Source: Paralvinella palmiformis
Taxonomy: Eukaryota; Annelida; Polychaeta; Terebellida; Alvinellidae
DNA length: 64,000 nt
Direction of reading: 5' to 3'
Assembly (NCBI GenBank): GCA_025642065.1
Contig: JAODUP010000840.1
Coordinates: 1-64,000, forward strand
Both the position numbers and the translations under genes were made by a program. The notes below the pieces were generated by a model that made no database searches, was not told the DNA's origin, and saw only the letters and a list, made by a program, of their open reading frames with translations. Shown piece after piece: positions 11,140-22,689 of this stretch (its first letter is position 1; each line of letters opens with the position of its first letter).

Positions 11140-12830
11140 GGATTACATGTTCAAGATCTCTTTTCCCTTCCTTTCTTTCTGGAGCAAAGAAACGGTAATA
11201 GATTGGATTACCTTATTCCGACACAGCACACTTGCATGACGTGATCCAGATATATTACGCGCACAGGCGGTTATAAAATACGACATACTCGCGTTGGTGC
11301 GAGAGAAAAGCTGTAAATAAGAACACGTTAATTCGAGAGACTGTCCACAAAAATAGGAAAACGACAAAACATATCGAGTTTTTTTTCCGCATCTTTACAC
11401 GAGAAGAATCGCTTCCAAATAATAAATGGGTTCGGACTGGATCTGGTGAATTGTGTTTTATAAAACACAACCAATAAGGAGCCTAGCAAAATAAAGAGTT
11501 TTGTCTGTCTGTATATAGAGCTATATCGGTCATTTGAAAAGGTTCCAAGTTTGAAATCTATTTATCAAGACAGAGTTAATGCCAAATACCTTCAGTCTCC
11601 ATATGTTTCCTTCTAATCAAGAGGTGATTTGTTAGTATCTTAACCCGTCCACTCACCTGTTGACCAGTAACTAGTTCAGTCCAATCAACAATAAATCAAT
11701 ATATATAAATATATATCAGTCCAATCAACTGTCGAACATTATCAAAGTCCAAAATCAAAATCAAATAGTATAACTGTTTTCAAATAAAGTGATCATTCGA
11801 ATTCACTTTTATTTAGTCACCTGCTCCATATTTTCTCCCGGTCTCTGATTAGGTAATTAACACCACCGGGATTTTACTTTAAAGTTCTAATTACCAAAAT
11901 CTAAAATGGATGGCATTTCTTCAGTTTATTCACTCACATGAAATATTACCATATTGGTGGAAATAGGTAATTAAGGGGATAACCAGGAAAGAAAATGATA
12001 AATGTACTCGCCAACATAAATTAACTTTATTATAAGTATTCAAGTAATCGTTGGACTTTGCGATATATGTAGATTGGTTGAATATGTTCTGAGGTGATTC
12101 TTGTAAACAAATCTGGCTAATGTCTAGATGCCTGAATAATTAGTTATCCCGCTGTATTATTTGTATCTTTATGAATTCTAACCCAACATATCCATTGTAA
12201 GACACTTACTTCTTCAGTCTAGCAAAATGTTAACAGCCTTATCTTTGGTCGATAAAGTGTGATCGGATTACAAGAAGAAACGAATCAGAAGATATATAGC
12301 TAACGAGCCAATCAAGGGTTGGAAACGTTGTTTATTTATAAGTAAATTCAACCATAAAACCAATTTATCTCATTTTGTATATGTAATATCATTGGAGTAA
12401 AGAGAATTCGTGAATCTGGAGCTAATTTCCGATGTCAATACATTTGAACGTTTAATGAAGCAAGGAGAATATTCCGGTGAAATCCCTTATGGACGATTTT
12501 TGTTAATTTTTAATTTTGCATATAAATCACCTTGTAATATAATACTTGTTGGCGAATACCTGCGACAGTAAAGGTGTTGAAAGTTTTAAATATTTGAAAG
12601 TCACCACTGCTGTTTATCACCTGGTTTAAGACCTCTAATTTACACACACCCCTTCAAATAATTTTCGCACTACTGATTGATACGTTATAGATTAAATCGC
12701 GAAATGCATGTGTTTGAAATCACTCTATTAGCGTAATTCAAATTCCAGCCAAAAAGGATTTCTCCAAATAACTAGTATACACGAAAATAGCAAATATAAA
12801 TCGCAGCGCACAGATAAGTGAGTAAACTCA
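11140..12830 (+). repeat. Repeat F, copy 1
   Basis: Old, diverged dispersed repeat. Its parts match 22780-24545 (GGTTCCAAGTTTGAAATC… near 11540; CAGTTTATTCACTCACATG near 11920; ATACCTGCGACAGTAAAGG near 12557), and its 5' part resembles 47250-48060 (ATAGATTGGATTACCTTATT near 11200). It includes a short stretch of the 32-bp minisatellite at about 11630-11765. The overlapping short minus-strand frames at 11143-11470 have no recognised motif. Confidence 0.6.
11630..11765 (-). repeat. Decayed 32-bp minisatellite (splice-donor-like unit)
   Basis: On the minus strand, about three to four units of the GATCCAGATACTG…CTACAG-GTGAGT type, e.g. CAACAGGTGAGTGGACGG. One unit is interrupted by an AT-rich insertion near 11700. 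Confidence 0.6.
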
Positions 12831-13078
12831 TTTGCTACAGGATAATCACTAATTGCTAAAATCATGTTGTATATATATGATCTGACCATACATTAATATA
12901 TTGCTTAAAACACAGTAAAAAGATATTAGTGTTTTGAGAAGTTACAAATATAGCATTGAACCCCCAAACTATAATAATATTTAGGTGTCCATTTCATTTA
13001 AGCATTATTTAAAACGTTCAATGTATTTTTCTTTTAAAAATCATTTCGTATTTCATTCCAATCTAATGCAAAGAGGCC
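12831..13078. other. Unassigned AT-rich stretch
   Basis: No feature supportable. The 62-codon frame at 12985-13173 runs into the SINE and is chance. Confidence 0.6.
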
Positions 13079-13089
13079 TTTCTAAGACT

Positions 13090-13279
13090 GGGGCGCCTCC
13101 GTGGTCTAACAGTAGCGTGTTATATCACAGATCACTACCACCCGTGTTCGAATCTCGGAGTAGGCATATCTGAAGGGTGTTTCATCTTTGACTTCGATTC
13201 ATTACATTTGGAGGTCGCCGGGTCCAGTTAGTCTACCATGTGCACAAAAGTAGCCGTAACACATCAATCGTCATCATCG
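13090..13279 (+). mobile_element. tRNA-derived SINE type 1, complete copy with target-site duplication
   Basis: tRNA-like head beginning GGGGCGCCTCCGTGGTCTAA with a B-box-like GTGTTCGAATCTCGG, followed by a non-tRNA body (ATATCTGAAGGGTGTTTCAT … TTTGGAGGTCGC … CTACCATGTGCACAAAAG) and a short TCATCATC tail. It is flanked by a perfect 11-bp direct repeat, TTTCTAAGACT, at 13079-13089 and 13280-13290, the signature of target-primed retroposition. At least five other copies lie in the window. The parent LINE is not identified. Confidence 0.9.
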
Positions 13280-13290
13280 TTTCTAAGACT

Positions 13291-14425
13291 AAAACTTGTG
13301 TTCCTTTATTTGCTGCAATTATCAAAGCAACTTGGATACGAATGATTAACAATGTTATATATAATTTCAATAAACTGATAAATTATTACTAAATACAATC
13401 GTCGTTTATTACTTTTATCGAGTAATTTACCATAAGAGCTTTTAAAATCTAAATTAGTGAATTATTAAGCCTTTGTGAAGGTCTCAAGCTTATATATATT
13501 GAGCAAAAATTGCCATATGACACAAAATTAATTAAAATAGCATTTAAGAAAAACTATTGTAGAGCATCATTTTGTTGGATTCCATAAGAACACTAGATAA
13601 TCTACATATAATCTACATATAAATTGCACTTGTGTACCGGCTTTGCTACAAAGCTGGGTTACATCTTCATTAAATGTTTGATGTATTATCTAAATATAAT
13701 CCTAATAATTTAACATTATCTGCAGATATAATTACGTTGTCTCCGATAATAAAATAATCAACATGATCACGTTTACCATAGGCTATATATTAATATGTAT
13801 CGGGATATACCTTCTTATGATTGGCTTCAATCCAGGCAGTAACCTTTTCGCACTATATAATCGATTTTCTTTGACTGAATCATAACTCTATCCGGCACAT
13901 ATCCAAGTATTAATATCTGAATAATTATAAATCTGCACATCATCGCCTGTAAGTAATAGCGTATCATTAGAACATATATGATATGGTTGTGCTCCCATCA
14001 TTGATCCTTGTGCAGCATCCTTATATACACACTGTCATTAACAAATATCGTCGTCCTGTTGTACGCGTTGTTTCCTGTTACAATAATAGCTAAGCATTAG
14101 CTTATAAGCAGACCTAAATACTCGATTCGCATGAAATTTGGCCATATAGAATTCGCACAATATACAATCAATAGCTCGCAATGTATTATTTTTCACTACA
14201 CAATCAGTTTTGTCTTCATCTAGAGATTGTTTAATATTTTCAATCATGTGCATAAGAACAGCTTCATAATTATGTTTTTGTCTAAGTCCAGATATTAATG
14301 GGTTGAACATCTAATCAAAATACGCGTACAGCTGACTCACCATTTCTCTTCCAAACATCTTAGGTCCCACAGGTCTATAGTTACATACATCTAGATAACT
14401 ATAATTTGGAAATGAACATATTCTT
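13291..14425 (-). pseudogene. Non-LTR retrotransposon reverse transcriptase fossil (minus strand)
   Basis: Reading the minus strand from about 14425 downwards, decayed frames give CNYRPVGPKMFGREMVSQL, then (ORF 14038-14310) NPLISGLRQKHN and MHMIENIKQSLDEDKTD, then FYMAKFHANRVFRSAYKL, YCNRKQRVQ, then QGSMMGAQPYH near 13990-14016 and YNYSDINTWICAG, where the catalytic YADD-type motif should fall. It continues towards YNIVNHSYPS near 13350. This is the normal order of reverse-transcriptase blocks and C-terminal domain in non-LTR elements. Stops, frameshifts and loss of the catalytic Asp pair show it is dead. It differs from the neighbouring fossil at 15.0-16.6 kb, so at least two LINE families are present. 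The clade (CR1/L2-like or other) is not settled. Confidence 0.8.
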
Positions 14426-14985
14426 AAACTCTTATTTACGTATAGCATATGGAATAGCAACATATATCGCAAGCTTTTTTATTATTGTAATATCTCACAG
14501 AAATTATTCACAAACAAAATATATAAATTTGGGCGGGACGTATGACGGGCTATCATTGTAATTTCACCGGAATATGTCTTGGAGAGTTTAGCTGTCAGAT
14601 AAGTTACACAATTGGTTATTTCATATTTCTGTTAGTTTGTCTTTAATCGATATCTTGACACCTTATATCATCGTCCACTGAAATGTTTTCACGAAGAATC
14701 TAGGGGTTTATTAATTGTCTTAATGGCTAATAGTTGTTAGCATTGCTGTTGTGTAAACACCAAAATTCTCACCCTCCCCACCCTCCATATTTCTTCTTAT
14801 ATAATCATAAATATTTATAAATAATCAGATAAGGTAAACTCAGTTTCTTTCCTTGCGAATCCATGGTGGTAAGAGCACGTAGTTGAAAACATAAAAAGAA
14901 GATAGGGTTTAATGCAAGACGTTTTATCAGTTTGCCAATAGCACGTTCTAAAGCCACATATGTATATGCATAAAATGTAGGTAGT
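14426..14985. other. Unassigned stretch between two LINE fossils
   Basis: No motif recognised. It could include decayed 5' sequence of either flanking element. Confidence 0.5.
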
Positions 14986-14989
14986 GTCC

Positions 14990-16640
14990 ATAAATTGTCG
15001 GTCGATGCGTGATAAATGTGATAACGTAGCTGATGATATTACATATATGAATTCCGGTGCTCTTGTTATTACGGATACTTGGCTGATTGGTAATATTTCA
15101 GACCAAAAAGATATATGGTGATGACTCCAGCTGGATATTCATTCGATCATACAGATTGCATTCATAAAAACGGTGGGAATGTGGGCATTCTCTTTCGTGG
15201 TTCACTGACGTGTGTAACTCAATTGAGATTTTAGGTGTTCTTTTGAAAATAATTTTTATCTAGAGGATAGGTTTCCTTGTAGATAATTATCTACAAATTA
15301 TACCCAACGAAGGAAAATGATCTGAAAGTGCAGAGTTTTTCAATGAATTTTAGGAATAGGTTAGCTCTCTCGCTACTAGGAGTTGTCATCTGTTGATCTT
15401 AAGTCATTTCAATATGCATTCAGGTTGCCAGAGGAATACCGATATTAAACAACTGGTTGACATTCTTAGTTCGGTCAATCTGACGAAGCATGTAAACAGA
15501 AGGCATATATCTAGTCACATTAAATCTTGTTGTTTCACAGTACGATAACATTGATGGTTCTTTTCAGAAATAATCTGTTGCAACTAATATTTAATATAGT
15601 ATAGAAGAATGCTTTTGTTTTTGCTGATCTGGAGGATCATTTCTCTGGATCATCTGTTATACCTTTATAATAGTAAATTGAAGATTCTTGTAAATGAGTA
15701 TACGCCTATACGAATAAAGGCAATACCAAGAATACTACTACTTCCATGGTATAGTAAGGATATACAGGCTTGTGAAAGGATGTGAATCAGGACCAATTTT
15801 TGTTCAATATGAAATATCGATTGAATAGCTTCTTCTCTCGAAAGATATTAAATAAACATAATGTGTTCTCTTGCAGGACATTATTAAAGGATATACCATT
15901 AGTAGAAGAGCTCTTCCTGTCAGTGATGGATAAATTTGAGTCGTTTTGCAGAGAATGATGACAGACAGATGCTGAAGAGGTAATCTAACGATTTCTTTGC
16001 AATTGACCCTGTGCCTAAATGACTTGTGAAATAGCCCAAATATAAAGACAGCTAATTAACTATTATACCCCGATGTTTTCCATGATCCTTGGAGGCTCCA
16101 CTCATAAATCAATTAATTAAACATTTAGTTTGGACTGTAATATTCTAAACAATTAGAATCCTGTTTTTCAAATCTACAATTATAGAAAGCACAGATGATT
16201 TTCGTTTAAGCAAATACTTATTCAATACTAACAATAATGAAAGAACAGAGTAGTGAATTTAATTTAATGCCAATTAAAGGTAAGGCAGTAATAATTATTC
16301 GTCTGAATGTGTCTGCTGCATTTCACACGATTGACTATCATGTACGTGTCCCTATATTGAAAAATATGTTTGGTCTATCATTTAAAACAGATAAATAGCT
16401 TAAATCAAATTTGGAATCCTACCTGATGTTCAGTCATAACTAGTTTGTACACAACACGGTTCAGTTATTGGTCCTTTGGTTTTCATAATATATGCACGTT
16501 CTTTTGGGATCACTGTGCAGCGATATGGTATATTATATATTATCTATTTTGCTTCACCATATTATGTTAAATCTATAATAAATACTAGAATTAACGATCA
16601 GATATTCCATTACCCATAATGAGTCAGTTACAAATATAGG
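14990..16640 (+). pseudogene. CR1/L2-like LINE ORF2 fossil: endonuclease plus reverse transcriptase
   Basis: Broken frames on the plus strand show, in order, TDTWL (15071-15085), a glycine-rich GNVGILFRGSLT-like stretch near 15170-15210, AEFFNEF near 15330, HLLILSHFNMHSG (15387-15426; the GDFN motif decayed to SHFN), TKQLVDILSSVNLT near 15448-15490, and later LNVSAAFHTIDYH (16303-16342), which corresponds to the DLSAAFDT(I/V)DH block of the reverse transcriptase. These are the characteristic blocks of the apurinic-like endonuclease followed by RT in CR1/L2/Jockey-type ORF2. Recognisable similarity fades near 16.6 kb before the YADD block. Many stops and indels are present. It encoded a DNA-nicking and reverse-transcribing protein; it is now inactive. 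Confidence 0.82.
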
Positions 16641-18340
16641 TTTTATTTTTGCAAATGTATAAAGACGTATAATATGTCACATTATCGTGGTAATGTTGCT
16701 GATGGGGCATTGATATATATGCACTAAGGATAGTGATCCAAGAACTAATGTAGAGATTAACTAGAACAAAGTTAGGCCATAACTGAATAACAACAGTACA
16801 CCGATTTTCTTATTAACTTATATAAATGATAAACGTAGTGGAAGAAACCAAATTACACACTTGACATTGAAATTAGAATTTGCCAATAGTGCCAAGAATA
16901 TAAAAACTTATTTCCGGCAGCCAATCTACCAATGTATATAAATACACTCTATAGTAGTAAATTACAAAGCTAATAAGTTTGGTAACATTATCTGTTAATT
17001 GAGAAAAGAAACTGAAGGCACATGAGTATCTTATAATGAGATGTAGATAACGATACTTATCAAAGAAATATCACACAATTTCAAAGGTGATCAAAGATAT
17101 CTAGAAAATCTAACAGCGATTCAGGTTATAGAATGCTTTCTAAATACCGTAATATGTTTAATTGGGTCAATATAGATATTAATATTATTTTACTATTTAT
17201 TAATTACTGATGTGAGTATGAAATAGGACTGGGTATTATAATATTTACAATATTAATTATACAATGTCAATTATTTACAATGACCACCTGGCAGAGATAT
17301 ATTAATTATTACAAAATATGGTATTGATGATCGCACAATTGCATAATTCATATGAAATTTATTTGATTATGTGGTGTTTCACATTATCTGGAATAGGTTC
17401 GTGATATCGACCTCCGGATAAATCGATGAAGTCACGGGATACAATGAATGCCTTCATTATAGAACTTGATACACTTAAACGTGTTCATATGACTTTCTTT
17501 GAAGATAGGCATCATTTGGACAATATCTTTGGTGAAAATAGATCATGAAAGGTGTACAGCATATAAACGCGTACAATGTAAATCGCTGTGTGGTATCACA
17601 AATGGGTAACTAGAACTACAACATCCAGCACCAGTCAGTGGGGAACATTACGATGAGAGAAAACTTAAATACACCGAGAGTGTTTACGTCTTAAAGAGAC
17701 ACAAAGGGTTATGGATTGTATATATGATTTTACGAAACATAACCCCGTGATCCTTGACAAAATATAGCATGTGACTATAACTTAAGCCAAAAACACTCCC
17801 TACAGGCGTCCTGAAATGATAATAACAATTACATCGATTCATCAACAGGAGATATCGTCATACTTATGGTGTTTTATGTTGATTTGATGAAGACGAAGAA
17901 GACATTGATGATCTTGGTAATTATGATGGAGGTGATGGTAATTTATAGCTACGTCTTGGACACCTTTTGGTTGTTAATCAGTACACATTCAGCCCGATAT
18001 AATGCCTTCATGGATAGAACTAGAGCACCAAATACTACACGTATTAGCATCGATGCCATAAACCTAATTATGATATATTAACAGATAAAAACGTTCTTAC
18101 TTAATTATATCAGGACTTCAGTCATATTTTTCAGAAATGTTATCGTCGGCAAATGATATTAATTAGAACAGAAGGTACACTGAAATATCCAAATAAAGCC
18201 GCAATAATAGGACCGTTAGGTTTTAATGAACCAATTCTGAAGAACCATATCCCTCAGACTTGTTGTGTAAATCTGTCTAGATAAAAATGATAATTGTATG
18301 AATGTATGTGTCTATCCATCGCGGTGCGCGTTTGTGTATA
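16641..18340. other. Unassigned AT-rich region
   Basis: About 1.7 kb without a supportable gene. Two short passages resemble each other (GGATACAATGAATGCCTTC near 17440 and GATATAATGCCTTCATGG near 17996; also ATACAACGCCTTTACTG near 30143), hinting at an old dispersed repeat. The 71-codon frame at 17866-18081 spans one of these and is not recognised. Confidence 0.5.
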
Positions 18341-18388
18341 TCTGCAGATAACTAGATAGATAACTAGATAGATAGATAGATAGAAAAT

Positions 18389-18422
<34 letters not shown>
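18341..18422. repeat. (GATA)n tetranucleotide repeat
   Basis: GATA/TAGA repeats with a short interruption GAAAATGATA. Confidence 0.96.
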
Positions 18423-18423
<1 letters not shown>

Positions 18424-18952
18424 TCACAGTTTTAAAGTTTGGATTTGTATGCATCCTTATACCTCTCACTTAGACATCTATATGATGTTGTGATATTAGT
18501 TATCAAACAATAATGCTTTAAATTAGTGTTTACATTGGGAATGTTCATATCAATAGCAGAGAAGATAAAATTATTATAGGAGTTATAACTATTGTATGGT
18601 GAATTTGTGATAATAAAACAATCACATCACATTAAACGGTACACACTGATAACGTTCAAGGTTATATCACAGTGAGCCCGACACCGTTTTCCACACCACC
18701 ACTCCCATGGGATCATGTGGGTAAAAAATAGTTAAATACCCATGAGGGTGATTCCTACGAGAATGTTGTCGTCATCAGGGGATCTTTATCGTGTCGTCAT
18801 TCATCCGGTCAAACAAAAACATCTGTTTACATTAACAGCCAATGGTTGTCTTTGACATCATTTACCACGTGACTAACTGGTAGATAGGCGGAGCCACATC
18901 ACCGCATCCCTCGGATATGATGTTTGGGCAAAAATTAAGAAAGCATATGAGA
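18423..18952. other. Unassigned stretch
   Basis: No gene or repeat recognised. A CCACGTGACTAACTGG word near 18868 and GC-richer sequence at about 18660-18920 are noted only. Confidence 0.5.

Positions 18953-19027
<75 letters not shown>
18953..19027. repeat. (AT)n microsatellite
   Basis: About 75 bp AT dinucleotide run. Confidence 0.98.
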
Positions 19028-19030
<3 letters not shown>

Positions 19031-19367
19031 TTCTAAATTGCTTCTTCTTAATCTTGTTATCACGAAGACAAAGGGAAAATGATTATGACGATAGATGACG
19101 ATAGTGGTGCTAGTGATAATAATTATGCTAATTTATTACTTATTTCAGAATATATAGTGGTCTGTGCTCAGTACATATCATAGTGTGGCTGAAACTTAGA
19201 CATTAGTTTATTCTGGTGAAAAATCATTTCTGGCAGCTACTGCACGAGGGCCAGCAGCAGCAGCAATAGTAACACCAGTAACGGCAGCCACAATAACATT
19301 ATCAGCAACAACAATAACAACATCAACAACAAAAGTAGAGTAATTTTGAATTACACATATACTAACA

Positions 19368-19372
19368 TAATA

Positions 19373-19413
<41 letters not shown>

Positions 19414-19472
19414 GTATATTTAATCAATTGTCCTTACTAATAGGAGCCATTCAACGGCACTATACTGTTATA
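19368..19472 (-). mobile_element. LINE 3' tail with (ATT)n, minus strand
   Basis: Reverse complement reads TTGAATGGCTCCTATTAGTA then AGGACAATTG…TAAATATAC and an ATT run. It is nearly the same as the plus-strand tail at 58743-58812 and the minus-strand tail at 59998-60115. The conserved block plus trinucleotide tail is what CR1/L2-type elements leave after 5' truncation. No coding part remains. Confidence 0.7.
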
Positions 19473-19864
19473 TATATTATTTTAAGTTAATTTGCACTTA
19501 CAGATCAATTAATAAATAATGTTGTTTAGTCCCTAATAAAATAAAATCACCGATAAATATAGGAAGTAACTACGTAACAAGAAATGACTGTACATGATAT
19601 TCTATAGTCAGATGTTTACAAAGGCTTTCAAATGGTGATGATTAATTTAGTAAACCAGTTCAATATACGAGAATATATAACATAAAATATATACATTTTC
19701 TGACACACTTCCTTGAACTCTCGTTCGATCTCAGCTTGTATTGTTCAAAGGATCTTTACCACCTTATGATGACCTAGTTATTATTAACTACCTACCGCAG
19801 GACAAATGAGTGAACTTGTATTTCCAGATATACGTTTAATGCATTTAAATATTCTATTGATCAT
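19473..19864. other. Unassigned stretch
   Basis: About 390 bp in which nothing supportable was seen. Confidence 0.6.
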
Positions 19865-20010
19865 GATCATCATTGATCTTTTATGTCCACTTTTGTACAC
19901 ACGATAGGCTAAATGGGCCGAACGACCGCCCAAAGTAATGAAACGAAGTCGAAGATGAAACACACTTCAGATATGCCAACACGCGACCAGTTAGACCACA
20001 AAGGCGCTCA
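19865..20010 (-). mobile_element. SINE type 1, minus strand, internally deleted head
   Basis: Body block (TTTTGTACACACGATAGGCT, GGCCGAACGACC, ACACTTCAGATATGCC) followed by a shortened tRNA-like end (GACCAGTTAGACCACAAAGG). It abuts a type 2 SINE in the same orientation. Confidence 0.8.
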
Positions 20011-20017
20011 CGTGAGT

Positions 20018-20200
20018 GGTGGTTGTTTTTTTGTTTGTTTGTTTAGCCTCAGTTTTGATCGCGCAAGTAACATACAGTCGCGGACTACTCTTTAGAGAAA
20101 TATCCCACAAAAACAAATGTGAGCCGGATTCTGACCCATCACTTGGAGATTGGCAGCGCAACGCTTTAACCATTGCGCTATCTGAGAAACCAAAAGAAAG
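20018..20200 (-). mobile_element. SINE type 2, best copy (minus strand)
   Basis: Reverse complement gives a tRNA-like head, GATAGCGCAATGGTTAAAGC (A-box region) and GGTCAGAATCCGGCTCAC (B-box region), a short body, and a (CAAA)n tail. Copies lie at about 3405, 38256 (+), 40400 (+) and 43902 (-). It forms the left border of composite copy B. Minus and plus frames of 60-66 codons over it are spurious. Confidence 0.85.
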
Positions 20201-21867
20201 TATGAATTCAGTTTAGAAAATGCATTTATCATAAAGCCAACATCATATCCACTGCTCTTACAATATTTATCATATTAATGATATTTATAAATATGTATCT
20301 ACGTACTTATCTCTGCCTCCGATTATGGGACATATACATAAATTTAGAAAGAAGGTAACATTTCCTACTGATCATGTTATCCGAATTGTTACACTCTGTC
20401 TGATGTATTATTGTACTAGATGGAATAACATTTTGCAGTAATCACAAGCGAAAGAAATCCGCCGTTGATATTTTGTTCTCCCTCACATGATTGGAAGTAC
20501 ACAAACACGAATAAGTACATTGGTGACTATATAAAATATCACCAAATTAAATCTGGATATAGTAACGTAATCCGCGATGACAGATTGTGTGGTGAGTACA
20601 GACGATGATTAAGGTCAAACCCATGACAATCTCTTTAAGCGCCTTTATTGGAGAAAGGCTTAAGTCGGTTAAGAACTAAGATAATACAATAGTGATTGGA
20701 GATTTAAATGCTAATGTCGCGACTATGATATTGACAGAACTAAGCTGACAATGGTTAGATAAAGACAAATATGGGAGTCTAATATCATACATTTCATGAC
20801 CTTCTAACAAACAATTACCCATTCTTGTATTTCCGTAGGCAATGGTATCATTCGGAATTATTGTAGGGTGTGCAAATTCTTTAATTTTCCTATCAATGAA
20901 GACTAATTCAAGATATATCACTCCATTCGTTTCTTAGATGTGTGTCTGCAAGTGAATGGATTCATTTGAAAGATATAGTAAACGCAACAGAGATTATCAT
21001 CAAAAGGGGTAATGAGTTTGAATATAATTATTATTTTTGTGGTGAGTCAATGGACGCCAGTCATGATTCCCTTATCTACCAAACAAAACTCCGCTCTTTA
21101 TCAATTTCAATAGCACGATTGTATTCATCCTTTTGTCTCCGTACGATTATGTAAACGCGAAACACACACAAAATGTGTTATTATAATTCAGTAATCTAGC
21201 CATGCGTAATTTGAATTGTGGTTGCTAATGACAATAACTGCTAACAAATGGTAATCTAAAGTATTTCAATCAATTCAGTGTCGTAACATTTCAGCCTACC
21301 TTTTCACACTTCATGAGCAACAAGTGAATTAATCAAAAGTCAAAATGCATTAATGTCAGCAACACTTAATATGATTATTATCTGCATTTTCTTTGGCGTT
21401 ATAAATAGATCAAAATATTCGTTATTATATTTTAAAAACAGTAATTCTAAACTAATCTTCACTATGGAATAATTAATATTATCTGTTTGATATAGTTTCT
21501 TATTTGTGAAATAAGGCCTCATGATTTTCAATGTCAATATGTAAATTAATAAATCAATAAAAGTTAATATATGAAAAGAAACATCCTGTCAGCAAACTAG
21601 TAGCAACATGACTTCAAACAAACTGAAATTTAGTCTAAATTCAGCAATAAATAATAAACTTAATCACACAAATCTTGTTTTCTATATGACGAAACGTCAG
21701 TCACATAGTGTCAATGGTAAAACTACTAAACGTCGGGGTGTGGAAGTGATAGCAGAGCTCTGCCATTAGAAAATGGACTTCCTGTATATTCGATTGACCG
21801 TTTTGCAACAGTGTACTAGATGCTGTTATTTCGATCAAAGATAGAACTTACATAAATGTCTAGTCAC

Positions 21868-21871
<4 letters not shown>
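20201..21871 (+). mobile_element. Composite repeat copy B with endonuclease-like GDLNANV
   Basis: Best-preserved motif copy. Around 20628 the sequence reads NLFKRLYW, followed near 20694-20725 by VIGDLNANVA, then a QWYHSELL-like block near 20840. The GD(F/L)NA motif is typical of LINE-type endonucleases, where the Asp and Asn help bind the catalytic metal. The frame between these motifs shifts and contains stops. It shares all landmarks with copies A, C and D, including GACAATAACTGCTAACAAATG near 21228 and CAACAGTGTACTAG near 21803, and ends in an AT run. The minus-strand frame 20676-20921 and the plus-strand frame 20942-21154 are not recognised and are not conserved in the other copies. Confidence 0.75.

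Positions 21872-21919
<48 letters not shown>
21872..21919. repeat. (AT)n at 3' end of composite copy B
   Basis: AT run directly between copy B and a minus-strand SINE. Confidence 0.97.
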
Positions 21920-21921
<2 letters not shown>

Positions 21922-22094
21922 GCTGTTTTACAACCACTTTTGTGCACATGGTAGGCTAAATTGGCCGAGTGACCTCCAAAGGCAATCAAGCGAATTCAAA
22001 GAAGAAACACCCTTCAGATATGTTGACGTCGAGATTCGAACTCGGCTGGTAGTGATCTGTGGTCCAACGCGCTACCAATAAGATCACGAGGCGC

Positions 22095-22097
<3 letters not shown>
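21920..22097 (-). mobile_element. SINE type 1, minus strand, near complete
   Basis: Reverse complement reads GGGCGCCTCGTGATCTTATT with the B-box-like GAGTTCGAATCTCGACG and the type 1 body. Inserted between two AT runs. The 71-codon frame from 22059 is an AT-run artefact. Confidence 0.88.
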
Positions 22098-22152
<55 letters not shown>

Positions 22153-22156
22153 ATAT
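22098..22156. repeat. (AT)n microsatellite
   Basis: AT run following the SINE head; the SINE / AT / G-repeat order is repeated at 28.5-28.75 kb. Confidence 0.97.
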
Positions 22157-22545
22157 TTTAATGTCATCTAATGCAAAAGCGTATCCATATTCAAAATCTA
22201 AACAGTTCTTTACCGTGTGGTCTGTAATTGTAAATTTTACTAGTTTAGAAAACTTACCCTTCATCCTTTGGTAAAAGAAGACGTTTCTGACAACTATAAG
22301 CAGAAATAAGTCGGATTTCTTTTGATGTAAATCACCTTAAATGTTTTCTCAATCACTGTAATGCTAAACCGAAAGAATTGTATTTCTCCTAACCGTCTGT
22401 CTATTTCCATGGTTGTTAAATTTCCGTTGATAAATACACGTTTATTATTAGTTTGTGTTGCTTAACAACATATATAGATGTTATTTTCAGAGAATATAAT
22501 AAAACATATGTGTGGAACCTTCAACTACAATATATGGAGCTAATT
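22157..22545 (+). repeat. Repeat G, copy 1
   Basis: Shared with 28740-29525: CATCCTTTGGTAAAAGAAG, TGATGTAAATCACCTTAAAT, then AACCGTCTGTCTATTTCCAT and CCTTCAACTACAATATA. Copy 2 has about 200 extra bases in the middle. Not coding. Confidence 0.7.
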
Positions 22546-22560
22546 TTATTTATTTATCTC

Positions 22561-22686
<126 letters not shown>

Positions 22687-22689
22687 GAA

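Noticed and set aside
20676..20921. 81-codon minus-strand ORF
   Set aside because: It overlaps the sense GDLNANV segment of composite copy B and is not open in the other copies.
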